From Lachnospiraceae bacterium (lineage in GTDB: Bacteria; Bacillota; Clostridia; Lachnospirales; Lachnospiraceae): 35,362 nucleotides of DNA. The DNA lies in assembly GCA_910574285.1 (NCBI GenBank), contig CAJTAL010000046.1, forward strand, positions 1 to 35,362. The letters are read 5' to 3'. The notes beneath the pieces were generated by a model. That model saw nothing but the letters and a program-made list of their open reading frames with translations, was not told where the DNA came from and did not search any database. Positions within the stretch are counted from its first letter, which is position 1, and each line of letters starts with the position of its first letter. Shown piece after piece: positions 6,958-14,014 of this stretch. The position numbers and the translations under genes were made by a program.

Positions 6958-8223
6958 ATGGCATTAAAGAAAAAAAGCATTCTGCTGATTATGGCATTTC
7001 TGATTGGATGCGACCTGTGTGCCTGTGGAAAAGAAGATAGCGTTGTGGGTGAATCTCTTGTGGAAGATACGGGAGAAGTATCTTCCACGGAGGAAACAAA
7101 AAGTGCCGAGGAAGAAGCTGCAGAACAATGGGAAAAGGGCTACGACCTTCCAGTAGATGAACAGGAAAGGGAAGAAGCTGAGACTGACTGTAAAAAGCTG
7201 ATGGAACATTATCTTGATATTTATGAAACTGCAGATAAAGGGATAGCATCCAATGTTGTTTTGGATGATCAAACGGTTCTTGAAATGCAGAAGAAGGTAA
7301 AGGACGCAGGATATCCAATTGCTACGATGGTAACGTATTCTAACATGGGGAATTATGAAAGTGTCGATAGTTTTCTTAAAGAATGTATGGAAGGGCAAAG
7401 CGGTTCTGTAGTAATTTATGAAATCCACAACGATGGTGGACTGGGCAGAATGAAATTCATTTTTGATGGAACGGATATGTATGTTGTAAGTACAAGAGGA
7501 ATCTGGAATGCTGACAACGAGCCGGGAATTTCGTACATTTCATATACGAGACTCAAGGAATGGAAATACACGGAAAAAGGATGGTTCTGCTATGAGTTGT
7601 GTGTGCCGGAGCCACCGGAAGTCAGTGAAATTGTGGATGGAAGCTGCCTGATTAGAATAAAACCTATGACAGAGGAACAGCGTGAAATGTCTGAACGTTG
7701 TGTTCGAGGTCTTGGATATCAGGGAAATAACCTTTTGTGTTCAAACTGGAATATAGAAAATCTGAATGAGTTGGATTATAACGGGATGTTTGAATATCTG
7801 TATGGAATGAAATATGGAGAAAAATTTAATTCCGAAGATTATCCAAATGGTATCCCCAAAGAAGAATTCGAAAGTCTGATTATGGAATATCTTCCGATAA
7901 CAGCAGAGCAGATACGGGATTACGCAGTATTTGATGAGGAAAACCAGACCTATTATTGGGTGCGACTTGGATGCTTTAATTATGCGCCTACCTTCTTTGG
8001 GACATCTCTGCCGGAGGTTGTCGACATCAAAGAAAATGAGGATGGGACGGTTACGTTAACGGTGGAGGCAGTTTGCGACATGGTCATTTGCGATGATGCA
8101 GTCATTACCCATGAACTTACGGTAAGATTTGCAGAGGATGGCAGTTTTCAGTATTTGGGGAATGAAATCCTAAATGACGGAATTATGCAGATACCCGATT
8201 ACCAATACCGGATTAAAGAATGA
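6958..8223 (+). CDS. Lipoprotein, paralogue 3 of the PBP operon
   Basis: The 421-residue product begins with a signal peptide ending in lipobox LCAC (Cys23), followed by an acidic Ser/Glu-rich linker. The body aligns by eye with the two upstream genes through EEFESLIMEYLPITAEQIRD and EVVDIKENEDGTVTLTVEAV ... FQYLGNEI. It starts four bases after the upstream stop, with AAAGGA as ribosome site. Three diverged copies in a row point to old tandem duplications followed by specialisation, perhaps in anchoring. It is the last gene before the second BlaI-type promoter at 8225. No catalytic residues are recognised. Confidence 0.75.
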   Translation: MALKKKSILLIMAFLIGCDLCACGKEDSVVGESLVEDTGEVSSTEETKSAEEEAAEQWEKGYDLPVDEQEREEAETDCKKLMEHYLDIYETADKGIASNVVLDDQTVLEMQKKVKDAGYPIATMVTYSNMGNYESVDSFLKECMEGQSGSVVIYEIHNDGGLGRMKFIFDGTDMYVVSTRGIWNADNEPGISYISYTRLKEWKYTEKGWFCYELCVPEPPEVSEIVDGSCLIRIKPMTEEQREMSERCVRGLGYQGNNLLCSNWNIENLNELDYNGMFEYLYGMKYGEKFNSEDYPNGIPKEEFESLIMEYLPITAEQIRDYAVFDEENQTYYWVRLGCFNYAPTFFGTSLPEVVDIKENEDGTVTLTVEAVCDMVICDDAVITHELTVRFAEDGSFQYLGNEILNDGIMQIPDYQYRIKE

Positions 8224-8224
8224 T

Positions 8225-8264
8225 TTGATAATAATGGTGTTCTATGGTAATCTTACAGGTGTAA
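8225..8264 (+). promoter_or_regulatory. Promoter with BlaI-type operator for the small-protein operon
   Basis: TTGATA (8225-8230) and TAATCT (8248-8253) are spaced by 17 bases. Directly downstream lies TTACAGGTGTAA (8253-8264), which has the same half-sites as the PBP operators. Position around the start site would allow repression. It allows the genes from 8283 on to respond to BlaI independently of the PBP promoters. Confidence 0.6.
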
Positions 8265-8323
8265 GAAAAGAAAGGAGGACACATGAAGAAATTAAAATTA
8301 GTTGGAATGCTGGCAGCAGTTGT
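8261..8323 (+). repeat. Duplicated ribosome-site and signal-anchor segment
   Basis: This stretch (GTAAG ... GCAGTTGT) recurs at 8738-8795 with few changes. The repeat covers the AAGGAGGACACATGAA start region and the first 14 or so codons (MKKLKLVG), while the remainder of the two proteins has diverged strongly. It shows that the two small genes arose by duplication or that their 5' ends were exchanged. Confidence 0.7.
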
Positions 8324-8741
8324 TATGCTTATGTTTATAGTAGTTGCATCTTATTTGTCCGAAAAGAATGTAGATGAACCAGAAGAATTATTTGTTGTTC
8401 CTGTAACCAGAGATGAATTATTTATTAGTTCGGAGGAGGGATATAATTCTATTGAAATATATAAGCAGGAAAATAAGTTAGTTATAAATGCACAATCAGA
8501 AGCAGCGTTTTTCGATGGGGTGCAATTTACAGTAGAAATAGAGGGGGAAATAGCACAGGAAGATGTAGAAATCATTTGGATGACTATAGGCGGCAATACG
8601 GAATATGTAGAAGGCAATGACCGTATTATTGCAGAGATAAAAATATCCGATAATGATGAATTGATTTGTGATACAAAGATAAATTTTGCAAAAAAAGCAA
8701 TTGACGCAATAGAAGATGTGTTAGAAAGGAACGGGATGTAA
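8283..8741 (+). CDS. Small membrane-anchored protein, paralogue a
   Basis: The 152-residue product has a basic start (MKKLK), one N-terminal membrane segment (about 7-26) and an acidic extracytoplasmic domain rich in beta-type patterns. No cysteine follows the hydrophobic core, so it is probably anchored by the uncleaved segment or secreted. AGGAGG lies seven bases before the ATG. It is the first gene behind the second BlaI-type operator and its stop overlaps the duplicated 5' block of the next gene. I do not recognise the family. Context suggests an envelope function induced together with the PBP. Confidence 0.65.
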   Translation: MKKLKLVGMLAAVVMLMFIVVASYLSEKNVDEPEELFVVPVTRDELFISSEEGYNSIEIYKQENKLVINAQSEAAFFDGVQFTVEIEGEIAQEDVEIIWMTIGGNTEYVEGNDRIIAEIKISDNDELICDTKINFAKKAIDAIEDVLERNGM

Positions 8742-8754
8742 GAAAGGAGGACAC

Positions 8755-9195
8755 ATGAAAAAATTAAAATTAGTTGGAATATTGGTAGCAGTTGTATTGA
8801 TAGGCGGAGTAATATCCATTTCATTCATAAATAATAACATTGCCTATAAAGTGGAAAAGGAATTATGTGAAACACCACTGCCAGAGAAAACGGAACTGAT
8901 AGAGTCAATATCACGGGCAGGGAAGCTGACAGGTAACGGAAACGGGATGCAATATTTTGGTGCGATTCTAATTCAGAGCGAGTTGTCCTTGAAAGAACTG
9001 GATGATTACTATTCGGATCACAGAAGCAATGAATGGGAGTATCTTGTGGAAATTCAGGAAGGACAGTCTATTGATGTGATTGACCACGAAACTCTGAATT
9101 TTGGGAAAGAAATAAATGACGCCGGATATTACATTGTATATTCATGGGAAAGCGAAAATTCTCTATTGAAAGAACTGGATATACGAGGACATTAA
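8755..9195 (+). CDS. Small membrane-anchored protein, paralogue b
   Basis: This 146-residue protein shares nearly the same first 14 residues as the preceding gene (MKKLKLVGILVAVV) but then diverges. One N-terminal membrane segment is followed by an extracytoplasmic part with the segment ILIQSELSLKELDDYYSD, which looks helical, and a C-terminal YYIVYSWESENSLL. No known domain is recognised. The AAGGAGG site is part of the duplicated block. The small spacing to both neighbours (13 and 16 bases) supports one transcript. Confidence 0.65.
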   Translation: MKKLKLVGILVAVVLIGGVISISFINNNIAYKVEKELCETPLPEKTELIESISRAGKLTGNGNGMQYFGAILIQSELSLKELDDYYSDHRSNEWEYLVEIQEGQSIDVIDHETLNFGKEINDAGYYIVYSWESENSLLKELDIRGH

Positions 9196-9211
9196 AAAGG
9201 GGGCTATATCA

Positions 9212-10438
9212 ATGAAAAAATTTATGCTATGTATTATGGGCTCGCTCATTGCACTGTTTGTAGTATTTTGGTGTTGCATTTCGTATACGGTAAATTACAA
9301 GAAGATAACTTGCGATACATCCGTTTCACCAGATAAAAAATATGAAGTGATACTTCAAGCTGTTGGAGAACCGGAATGGCCTTTTGGTTCAGCAAGTGGA
9401 CGGTTAGTCCTTAAAGAAGGCGAAGATAAGATATCGCAAACAGATTTTGAATTGCACAATGACGGTGCAAGCATCAGTAGCAGCTGTTGGAAGGTTACCT
9501 GGCATGAGGATTATGTAGAAATAATTCTATCAGGTGAAGAACAATTTGATGAACAAGTCATTTTATATTTCGATGGTACGAAAGAAATACAGCAATTGAC
9601 AGATGTAGCAGATATTGAAGTAGAATATCCATCAGGAGAGAGATTAGATGAAAGCCGGGTTATAACTGAACAATCCTTTGATGTAGAATTGAATGATTGG
9701 GGTGAAGTACAGTTTGTATCTTATCTGCCGACTTATGAAACGCTCTGGGAAGATGTTTCATTTGTGCTGGCAAAAGACAATCAAATTATATATTATTTTC
9801 CGGAGTGTTATGAAAATAATAGTACAGAGAATGATAGTGTAGGAATGTTTGATAGTGTTGAAGCGGTTGGATTTCAGGATATAGATGGAGATGGTGCAAA
9901 GGATGTGATTGTCATCATAAACTATGTTACAGGAGCAGGACCGCAGGGAATGATGCCACGAAAGACCATTAGAATATTCAGTTCACAGGATAATGGTTTT
10001 GTCATTCAACACGATTTAATGGATGAATTAATGGAAAATATGAAAGAGGATGATATTTCTATTCCTGCGATCTGTGATTATGTGACATTAATGGAAACAA
10101 ATGAAATATATGATGGATATCGTACTATATATCAACAATACTTCGCAGACGAAGGATGTGATTTTATGATATCATACGGTGCGAATGGAAATTCTAGAGT
10201 TATCTTAAATGAGAATGAGGAAATAATAGAATATCTTGTATATGACAGACTTTCGGAGAATGAAAAATGCGAATTATATGTTTTATACAGAAGTAAGAAA
10301 AACACAGATGGTTCATGGTATATCTCAGAGGCGGAGATCCTTGATATATTTGCATATAGTATGTCTACAAAAGATGTGGTCAGTAGTGGTAAAACATCAT
10401 GGTCAGCGACTGGAAGTGAAGAGCATGAAATAAATTAA
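9212..10438 (+). CDS. Membrane-anchored extracytoplasmic protein with FG-GAP-like motif
   Basis: The 408-residue product has an N-terminal membrane segment (about 5-26) and a long extracytoplasmic region. Residues around 228-240 read DIDGDGAKDVIVI, a calcium-binding DxDGDG loop of the type found in FG-GAP/VCBS propeller repeats; only one clear copy is visible. The rest is rich in Asp, Glu and aromatic residues. No catalytic motif is recognised. The ATG at 9212 follows the AAAGGGGG site and lies 16 bases past the previous stop, so it belongs to the same operon. It could be a surface-binding or sensor protein of the envelope island; that is inference. Confidence 0.65.
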   Translation: MKKFMLCIMGSLIALFVVFWCCISYTVNYKKITCDTSVSPDKKYEVILQAVGEPEWPFGSASGRLVLKEGEDKISQTDFELHNDGASISSSCWKVTWHEDYVEIILSGEEQFDEQVILYFDGTKEIQQLTDVADIEVEYPSGERLDESRVITEQSFDVELNDWGEVQFVSYLPTYETLWEDVSFVLAKDNQIIYYFPECYENNSTENDSVGMFDSVEAVGFQDIDGDGAKDVIVIINYVTGAGPQGMMPRKTIRIFSSQDNGFVIQHDLMDELMENMKEDDISIPAICDYVTLMETNEIYDGYRTIYQQYFADEGCDFMISYGANGNSRVILNENEEIIEYLVYDRLSENEKCELYVLYRSKKNTDGSWYISEAEILDIFAYSMSTKDVVSSGKTSWSATGSEEHEIN

Positions 10439-10490
10439 GATAAGCTTTTGATTTTAATTCGATTATCTACATGTGGAGTGAGGTGTTTTT

Positions 10491-10930
10491 ATGAGAAAGT
10501 TTGTTAGAACGTATTCTCCATTTTTAGTATATTTTGTATGTGTGGCTTTGGCTTATTTTCTTTGTTTTTATTTATTTCCCAAATATAATGCGGCCTTAGC
10601 CTATTTGGGTTTTTTAATTATATATACATATATTGATATTGGGGTTTTTATTTTAGGTTTTTTTATGGGAAAAATCATTGTCAAACGCAGCATTGACATT
10701 AGCTTTTTGCTGTGCCTAATATATGCATTAATTTCTTTCGGGTTGATGCTCTTGATAGGTTCTCTGAAATACGTTTTTTATGATTATATGTATAGTAACT
10801 TTACGTTTACATTTTCAATCTCATTGAATCATTAGGTGATAGAGATAGTTTGTTTGTTTCAATTGGGACATTTGTATCTTTTTTTATTGGAGAAATTATA
10901 GAATACATCAATGATAAATCTAATTCTTGA
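10491..10930 (+). pseudogene. Small multi-pass membrane protein with probable frameshift
   Basis: The first frame gives 114 residues with three or four membrane segments and stops at 10835. Past the stop, a shifted frame stays open to the TGA at 10928-10930 and encodes another membrane helix with a polar tail (GDRDSLFVSIGTFVSFF then IGEIIEYINDKSNS). Adding one T to the TTTT run at 10812-10815 would join both parts into a protein of about 146 residues. I therefore read a 1-base deletion, or a sequencing error, in a once-longer gene. It may still be made as a truncated protein. It is the last plus-strand gene before a strong hairpin and the convergent blaR1. Function unknown. Confidence 0.6.
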
Positions 10931-10981
10931 CGTATAGAACTGGATAATTGAAACGCTTTTATGCATAAAGTGAAAATAAAA

Positions 10982-11024
10982 AAATCGGGCAAAGGATTAT
11001 ACGACTATGACCTTTACCCGATTT
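10982..11024. terminator. Bidirectional terminator between the envelope operon and blaR1
   Basis: AAATCGGGCAAAGG pairs with CCTTTACCCGATTT around a 15-base loop with one internal mismatch. T-rich runs flank it on the plus side (TTTCTTTATTT) and A-rich runs on the other, so it can stop both the plus-strand operon and the minus-strand blaR1 transcript, whose stop is at 11027-11029. Confidence 0.8.
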
Positions 11025-11026
11025 CT

Positions 11027-12823
11027 TTATTTCCAGATATTCATGTCGGACAAGATAGACATGGTTATTTCAGTTGCGTTGCCTCCGGTAGCATCGCTGT
11101 CTGCACCAATGTTGGTAGCGAAAAAGTATGTATTATCTACAGTTTCGATATAGCCGATAAACCATCCGTTCACATCTTGGCCATCCACACGTCCGGTTCC
11201 GGTCTTTCCGTAGAATGTTCCGGCATCGGAAGAGGAAAGGCAGATGGCATCTTTTACTGCATTGATATTTTCAGGGGCGAAGCCAAGGCTGTTATTCTGC
11301 AGCCTGGTTAGAAGTTCGACCTGCTCTATTGGGGAAATCTTCAAGGAAGATTCCATCCAATAAGTGGAGAAATCACCACTTATATTTTCGTTTCCATACC
11401 CAATTTCCTCAATATAGTTGGAAATGTTAGCGGCTCCAAGCTGTTCGTCCACAGATTCAAAATACCAATTCACGGAGGAATTCATTGCAGACTGTAAAGT
11501 CTGATCCGCATTCCATGCTTCAAATGGATAGGTTTCGCCATTCCATGCAATGAACGAATTTTCCGGTGTAATGATCTCTTCTTCCAATCCGAACAGGGCA
11601 TCATATATCTTGTAGGTGGAGTTTGGAGCAACTCGTAAGGTGGCATGCTCCATGTCGTGTATGCTCCATGCATCATTTTCTAAATCGTATAAAACAAAGC
11701 TGCCTTCGTATTCTCCGAAGTATGTGGAGAGGTCTACATAGGAAACATTCTCAGAAGAGGAATCCCATTGGTAGTGGCTTCCGTCTGCTGCGTATGTGGA
11801 AATAAAAGGTGCGAATCCAAGGAGAAGAACAGCAGTCAACATGAATGCAGTCATACCTTTTATTCTTTTCATAAATGTCGGTTTCTCATAAGAGGCAATG
11901 TTGATAATTCTTCGTTTCATCTGCTCCATGTTTCCACCAAGGCCGGCGGCAAACGGAAAAGGAGTAAGTGAAACCTTCTCCGCAAAGTTAATCAGTGTAC
12001 TGCCATAATCTTCGTAAGCATCCTCTTCAAGCATTTTCAAAACGGAAGTGTCACAGGCAACCTCTCTATCATTACGCATTTCTTTCAGTGCGTACCAGAC
12101 AAGAGGATTGAACCAATATACTACCCCAGCAAGATTCATCAGATAACTGGCAACAGCATCTTTGTGCTTATAGTGCTGCAGTTCGTGCAACAGCATATAT
12201 CGCATATCGGATTCGTTGTAATCAGAGATCAGATGAATCGGCAGATAAATACATGGTTTCAAAAGTCCCACAATAATCGGGGATTTCAAAAATGCAGTAC
12301 TGTAAACAGGGATATTTCTGTGAATTCCCATTTCCTCCAAACATCGATGATATAGTCTGCGTACTTCCGGGTTCTGAAGGGGAAGTCCAGATTTCTCCAA
12401 ATTGCGTAGGCGGAGTGAGGATTTGATTACTAATATGATCATTGCAAAAATGCCTATAATCCATATCCCCAATAATATGTATCCGGCAATGGATGGTGTT
12501 TCGCTATTTACAGAAAGTGCGAAATCATTCATCCAGTCTGTATTTCCGACCGGATGAATTTCCACAGCTTCTCCCATAGCGGTTGCAGTGCCGGAAGCAG
12601 GGGAGCTTCTTAAGCTACCAAGCCACGAGAAGATTTGTGGAAATCCGATGAGACGGAACGGTATAAAGGGAACTGCCAGCAACCCAAGGAGCAGGAACCA
12701 CAGATTATACTGCATCCGGCTGGACAGGTTGTTTTTGAATATCCGCTTGGCTATCAAAAGAATTCCGATGATACCGCTGATAAATACATTGCATATTAAA
12801 AAGCGTATCATAAAATTAGCCAC
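11027..12823 (-). CDS. blaR1: BlaR1/MecR1 family beta-lactam sensor and M56 metalloprotease
   Basis: The 598-residue membrane protein would bind beta-lactams outside and trigger loss of the BlaI repressor inside. The N-terminal part has several membrane segments and the zinc protease motif H213-E-L-Q-H217 with downstream E254 (NDREVACD). A MKRRIINI segment at 302-309 resembles the autocleavage region of known BlaR1 proteins. A further membrane segment (about 325-345) leads to a class D beta-lactamase-like sensor domain with S402-T-Y-K405 (acylated serine), S450-V-N452 and K540-T-G-T. All key residues are present. The GTG start at 12823 follows AGGAGG by eight bases and overlaps the end of blaI by a few bases, so the two are co-translated. 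Confidence 0.92.
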   Translation of the reverse strand: MANFMIRFLICNVFISGIIGILLIAKRIFKNNLSSRMQYNLWFLLLGLLAVPFIPFRLIGFPQIFSWLGSLRSSPASGTATAMGEAVEIHPVGNTDWMNDFALSVNSETPSIAGYILLGIWIIGIFAMIILVIKSSLRLRNLEKSGLPLQNPEVRRLYHRCLEEMGIHRNIPVYSTAFLKSPIIVGLLKPCIYLPIHLISDYNESDMRYMLLHELQHYKHKDAVASYLMNLAGVVYWFNPLVWYALKEMRNDREVACDTSVLKMLEEDAYEDYGSTLINFAEKVSLTPFPFAAGLGGNMEQMKRRIINIASYEKPTFMKRIKGMTAFMLTAVLLLGFAPFISTYAADGSHYQWDSSSENVSYVDLSTYFGEYEGSFVLYDLENDAWSIHDMEHATLRVAPNSTYKIYDALFGLEEEIITPENSFIAWNGETYPFEAWNADQTLQSAMNSSVNWYFESVDEQLGAANISNYIEEIGYGNENISGDFSTYWMESSLKISPIEQVELLTRLQNNSLGFAPENINAVKDAICLSSSDAGTFYGKTGTGRVDGQDVNGWFIGYIETVDNTYFFATNIGADSDATGGNATEITMSILSDMNIWK

Positions 12824-12824
12824 G

Positions 12825-13211
12825 TTAATTTCCTCCTTTTTTTGACCTCTTGGAAAGAAGGGAACGTAGGGTGTCTATTTCTGTTTCAGACAGTCTGTCA
12901 TTTTCTATATAGGCAGACAGCATGGCAGTGATATCCCCGTCATAGTATCGTTCCAGAAAAGAGTTGCTTTCCTGGCCGATGTATTCGCTTTCTTTCACGA
13001 CTGGGGTATAAACAAACACTCGGCTCTGTTTTTCATAAGTCAGAACGCCTTTTGTTACGAGACGTTTGATTAAAGTCTGTATCGTCTTAGGACTCCAGCT
13101 TGTGGTCTGTAATAATTTATCTGTTATTTCATTGGTACTGATCGGCGCATGTTTCCATACGATTTTCATAACTTCAAATTCAGCTTCAGAAATCTGTGGT
13201 AAATCGCTCAT
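12825..13211 (-). CDS. blaI: BlaI/MecI family transcriptional repressor
   Basis: The 128-residue product is a winged-helix repressor of the BlaI/MecI/CopY family. The N-terminal half (about 5-72) shows the family pattern ISEAEFEVMKIVWKHAPIS, a recognition helix region SWSPKTIQTLIKRLVTKG and the wing LTYEKQSRVFVYTPVV. The C-terminal half (about 75-122) is the dimerisation region, which BlaR1 signalling inactivates by cleavage in known systems. It is divergent in orientation from nothing but its own promoter at 13251-13279 and carries an operator in that promoter, so it is self-regulated. Eight copies of the same operator in this window define its probable regulon. Confidence 0.93.
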   Translation of the reverse strand: MSDLPQISEAEFEVMKIVWKHAPISTNEITDKLLQTTSWSPKTIQTLIKRLVTKGVLTYEKQSRVFVYTPVVKESEYIGQESNSFLERYYDGDITAMLSAYIENDRLSETEIDTLRSLLSKRSKKGGN

Positions 13212-13231
13212 TTCAAATCCCTCCTTAAATC

Positions 13232-13279
13232 TTACGGCTGTAATAAATATATTATAGACGTTATTTATGTGGTTGTCAA
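13232..13279 (-). promoter_or_regulatory. blaI-blaR1 promoter with operator
   Basis: On the minus strand TTGACA (13279-13274) and TATAAT (13256-13251) are separated by exactly 17 bases, a consensus sigma-A promoter. The operator dyad TTACGGCTGTAA (plus-strand 13232-13243) starts about seven bases downstream of the -10 box, over the expected start site, and just before the blaI ribosome site. This indicates autorepression. Confidence 0.85.
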
Positions 13280-13295
13280 TTTAAGAAAAAACATA

Positions 13296-13343
13296 TTGAC
13301 TTGAAATCTTACTTGTGTAATAATTGAAATATTACAAGAGTAA
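13296..13343 (+). promoter_or_regulatory. Orphan promoter with two BlaI-type operators
   Basis: TTGACT (13296-13301), a 16-base spacer and TAATAA (13318-13323) resemble the first PBP promoter, and operator TTACTTGTGTAA (13309-13320) overlaps the -10 box in the same way. A second dyad, TTACAAGAGTAA (13332-13343), lies in the opposite orientation (TTACTCTTGTAA on minus). The plus-strand promoter points at the terminator and antisense side of the XRE gene, where no plus-strand gene is evident. It may be a relic of a lost target, or make an antisense RNA; the sites may also serve blaI at a distance. Confidence 0.6.
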
Positions 13344-13366
13344 GATTTGGAGATGGCAACAAAAAG

Positions 13367-13404
13367 AAAAGAACCAGAATCACAACGGATTAGCTGGTTC
13401 CTTT
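13367..13404 (-). terminator. Terminator of the XRE gene
   Basis: AAAAGAACCAG (13367-13377) pairs with CTGGTTCCTTT (13394-13404) with one bulged base. On the minus strand the stem is followed by a T-rich run (TTCTTTTTGTTGCC), and the XRE stop codon at 13403-13405 lies in the first arm. This is a typical intrinsic terminator directly behind the gene. Confidence 0.7.
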
Positions 13405-13750
13405 ACTCGTTTGAATTACCTCTTTTATGTATGAGTGCTAAGAGGTATTCAATTGCTGGAAGAATCTCGGCTACCTCTTGCTCATCACATTCCTGTAGCA
13501 TCAATAACAGTTTTTGTTTTTTCACCCCATCCGTAGCAGTGTCGGGGTGGAAAATACGGTCTGCAGGAATGTGTAAATAAGCGATGATCTGGCACAATAC
13601 TTCGAACTTGGGATTACCACGGTCGTTTTCAATATTTAGTATTGTACGCTCATCACAACCTATTTGTTCAGCTAATGCTGCTTGAGATAGATGGGCTTCT
13701 TCTCTAGCAGCCCGGACTACCTTCGCAAGATTTTTTACATAGTCATGCAT
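13403..13750 (-). CDS. XRE family HTH transcriptional regulator
   Basis: This 115-residue regulator has an N-terminal Cro/CI-type HTH (about 6-62) with AREEAHLSQAALAEQIGCDE, RTILNIENDRGNPKFEVL and CQIIAYLHIPADRIF. The C-terminal 45 residues are helical (DEQEVAEILPAIEYLLALIHK) and could dimerise. A GAGGTG site lies eight bases before the ATG at 13750. Its upstream region holds a near-perfect BlaI-type dyad (13809-13820), so it may belong to the same regulon; its own targets are unknown. The gene sits head to tail with blaI, separated by the orphan promoter. Confidence 0.8.
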   Translation of the reverse strand: MHDYVKNLAKVVRAAREEAHLSQAALAEQIGCDERTILNIENDRGNPKFEVLCQIIAYLHIPADRIFHPDTATDGVKKQKLLLMLQECDEQEVAEILPAIEYLLALIHKRGNSNE

Positions 13751-13808
13751 TACAATTCACCTCAGTGCTAGTTTACACTACAGGGTAAATATTATGAATT
13801 ACAATAGA

Positions 13809-13820
13809 GTACAGGTGTAA
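13809..13820 (-). promoter_or_regulatory. BlaI-type operator upstream of the XRE gene
   Basis: Read on the minus strand this is TTACACCTGTAC preceded by ATC, matching the common pattern ATCTTAC-N3-TGTAA except for the last base. It also contains the TACA-N2-TGTA core known from MecI/BlaI operators. It lies about 60 bases before the XRE start codon. No well-spaced -35/-10 pair could be fixed around it. Confidence 0.45.
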
Positions 13821-13855
13821 GATGAAACGAACTACACCATAAAAGGAGAAATTAC

Positions 13856-13921
13856 ATGGAAGCAAGGAAACAGCACAGAATACGATGTTTGTTGAAGTTA
13901 CTGAAATTTGTTCATGGATAA
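13856..13921 (+). CDS. Possible 21-residue leader peptide
   Basis: An ATG with AAGGAG nine bases upstream opens a frame of 21 codons (MEARKQHRIRCLLKLLKFVHG), very basic and partly amphipathic. A perfect 18-bp hairpin begins ten bases after its stop. It could be a small peptide, a regulatory leader, or chance; nothing else supports expression. Confidence 0.3.
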   Translation: MEARKQHRIRCLLKLLKFVHG

Positions 13922-13931
13922 AAACGCATTG

Positions 13932-13978
13932 ATAGGTGTATCGCAATTCACAGAACGATAGAATTGCGATACACCTAT
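13932..13978. terminator. Perfect 18-bp hairpin with T-rich tail
   Basis: ATAGGTGTATCGCAATTC (13932-13949) and its exact reverse complement (13961-13978) enclose an 11-base loop, followed by TTTTATATTT. The stem is unusually long and perfect for a terminator and stands 37 bases before the DUF3825 start, so it may isolate that gene or be an operator or the trace of an inserted palindrome. Confidence 0.6.
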
Positions 13979-14014
13979 TTTATATTTCAAGAGAAAACAA
14001 AAAGGAGGCTCATG

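Noticed and set aside
10961-11311. 116-codon plus frame at the blaR1 end
   Set aside because: It runs antisense to blaR1 sensor-domain codons and has no ribosome site or family resemblance.
13347-13580. 77-codon plus frame starting MEMATKRKEPES behind the orphan BlaI-type promoter
   Set aside because: Most of it is the exact antisense of the XRE gene and its start has no spaced ribosome site; it passes through the XRE terminator hairpin.
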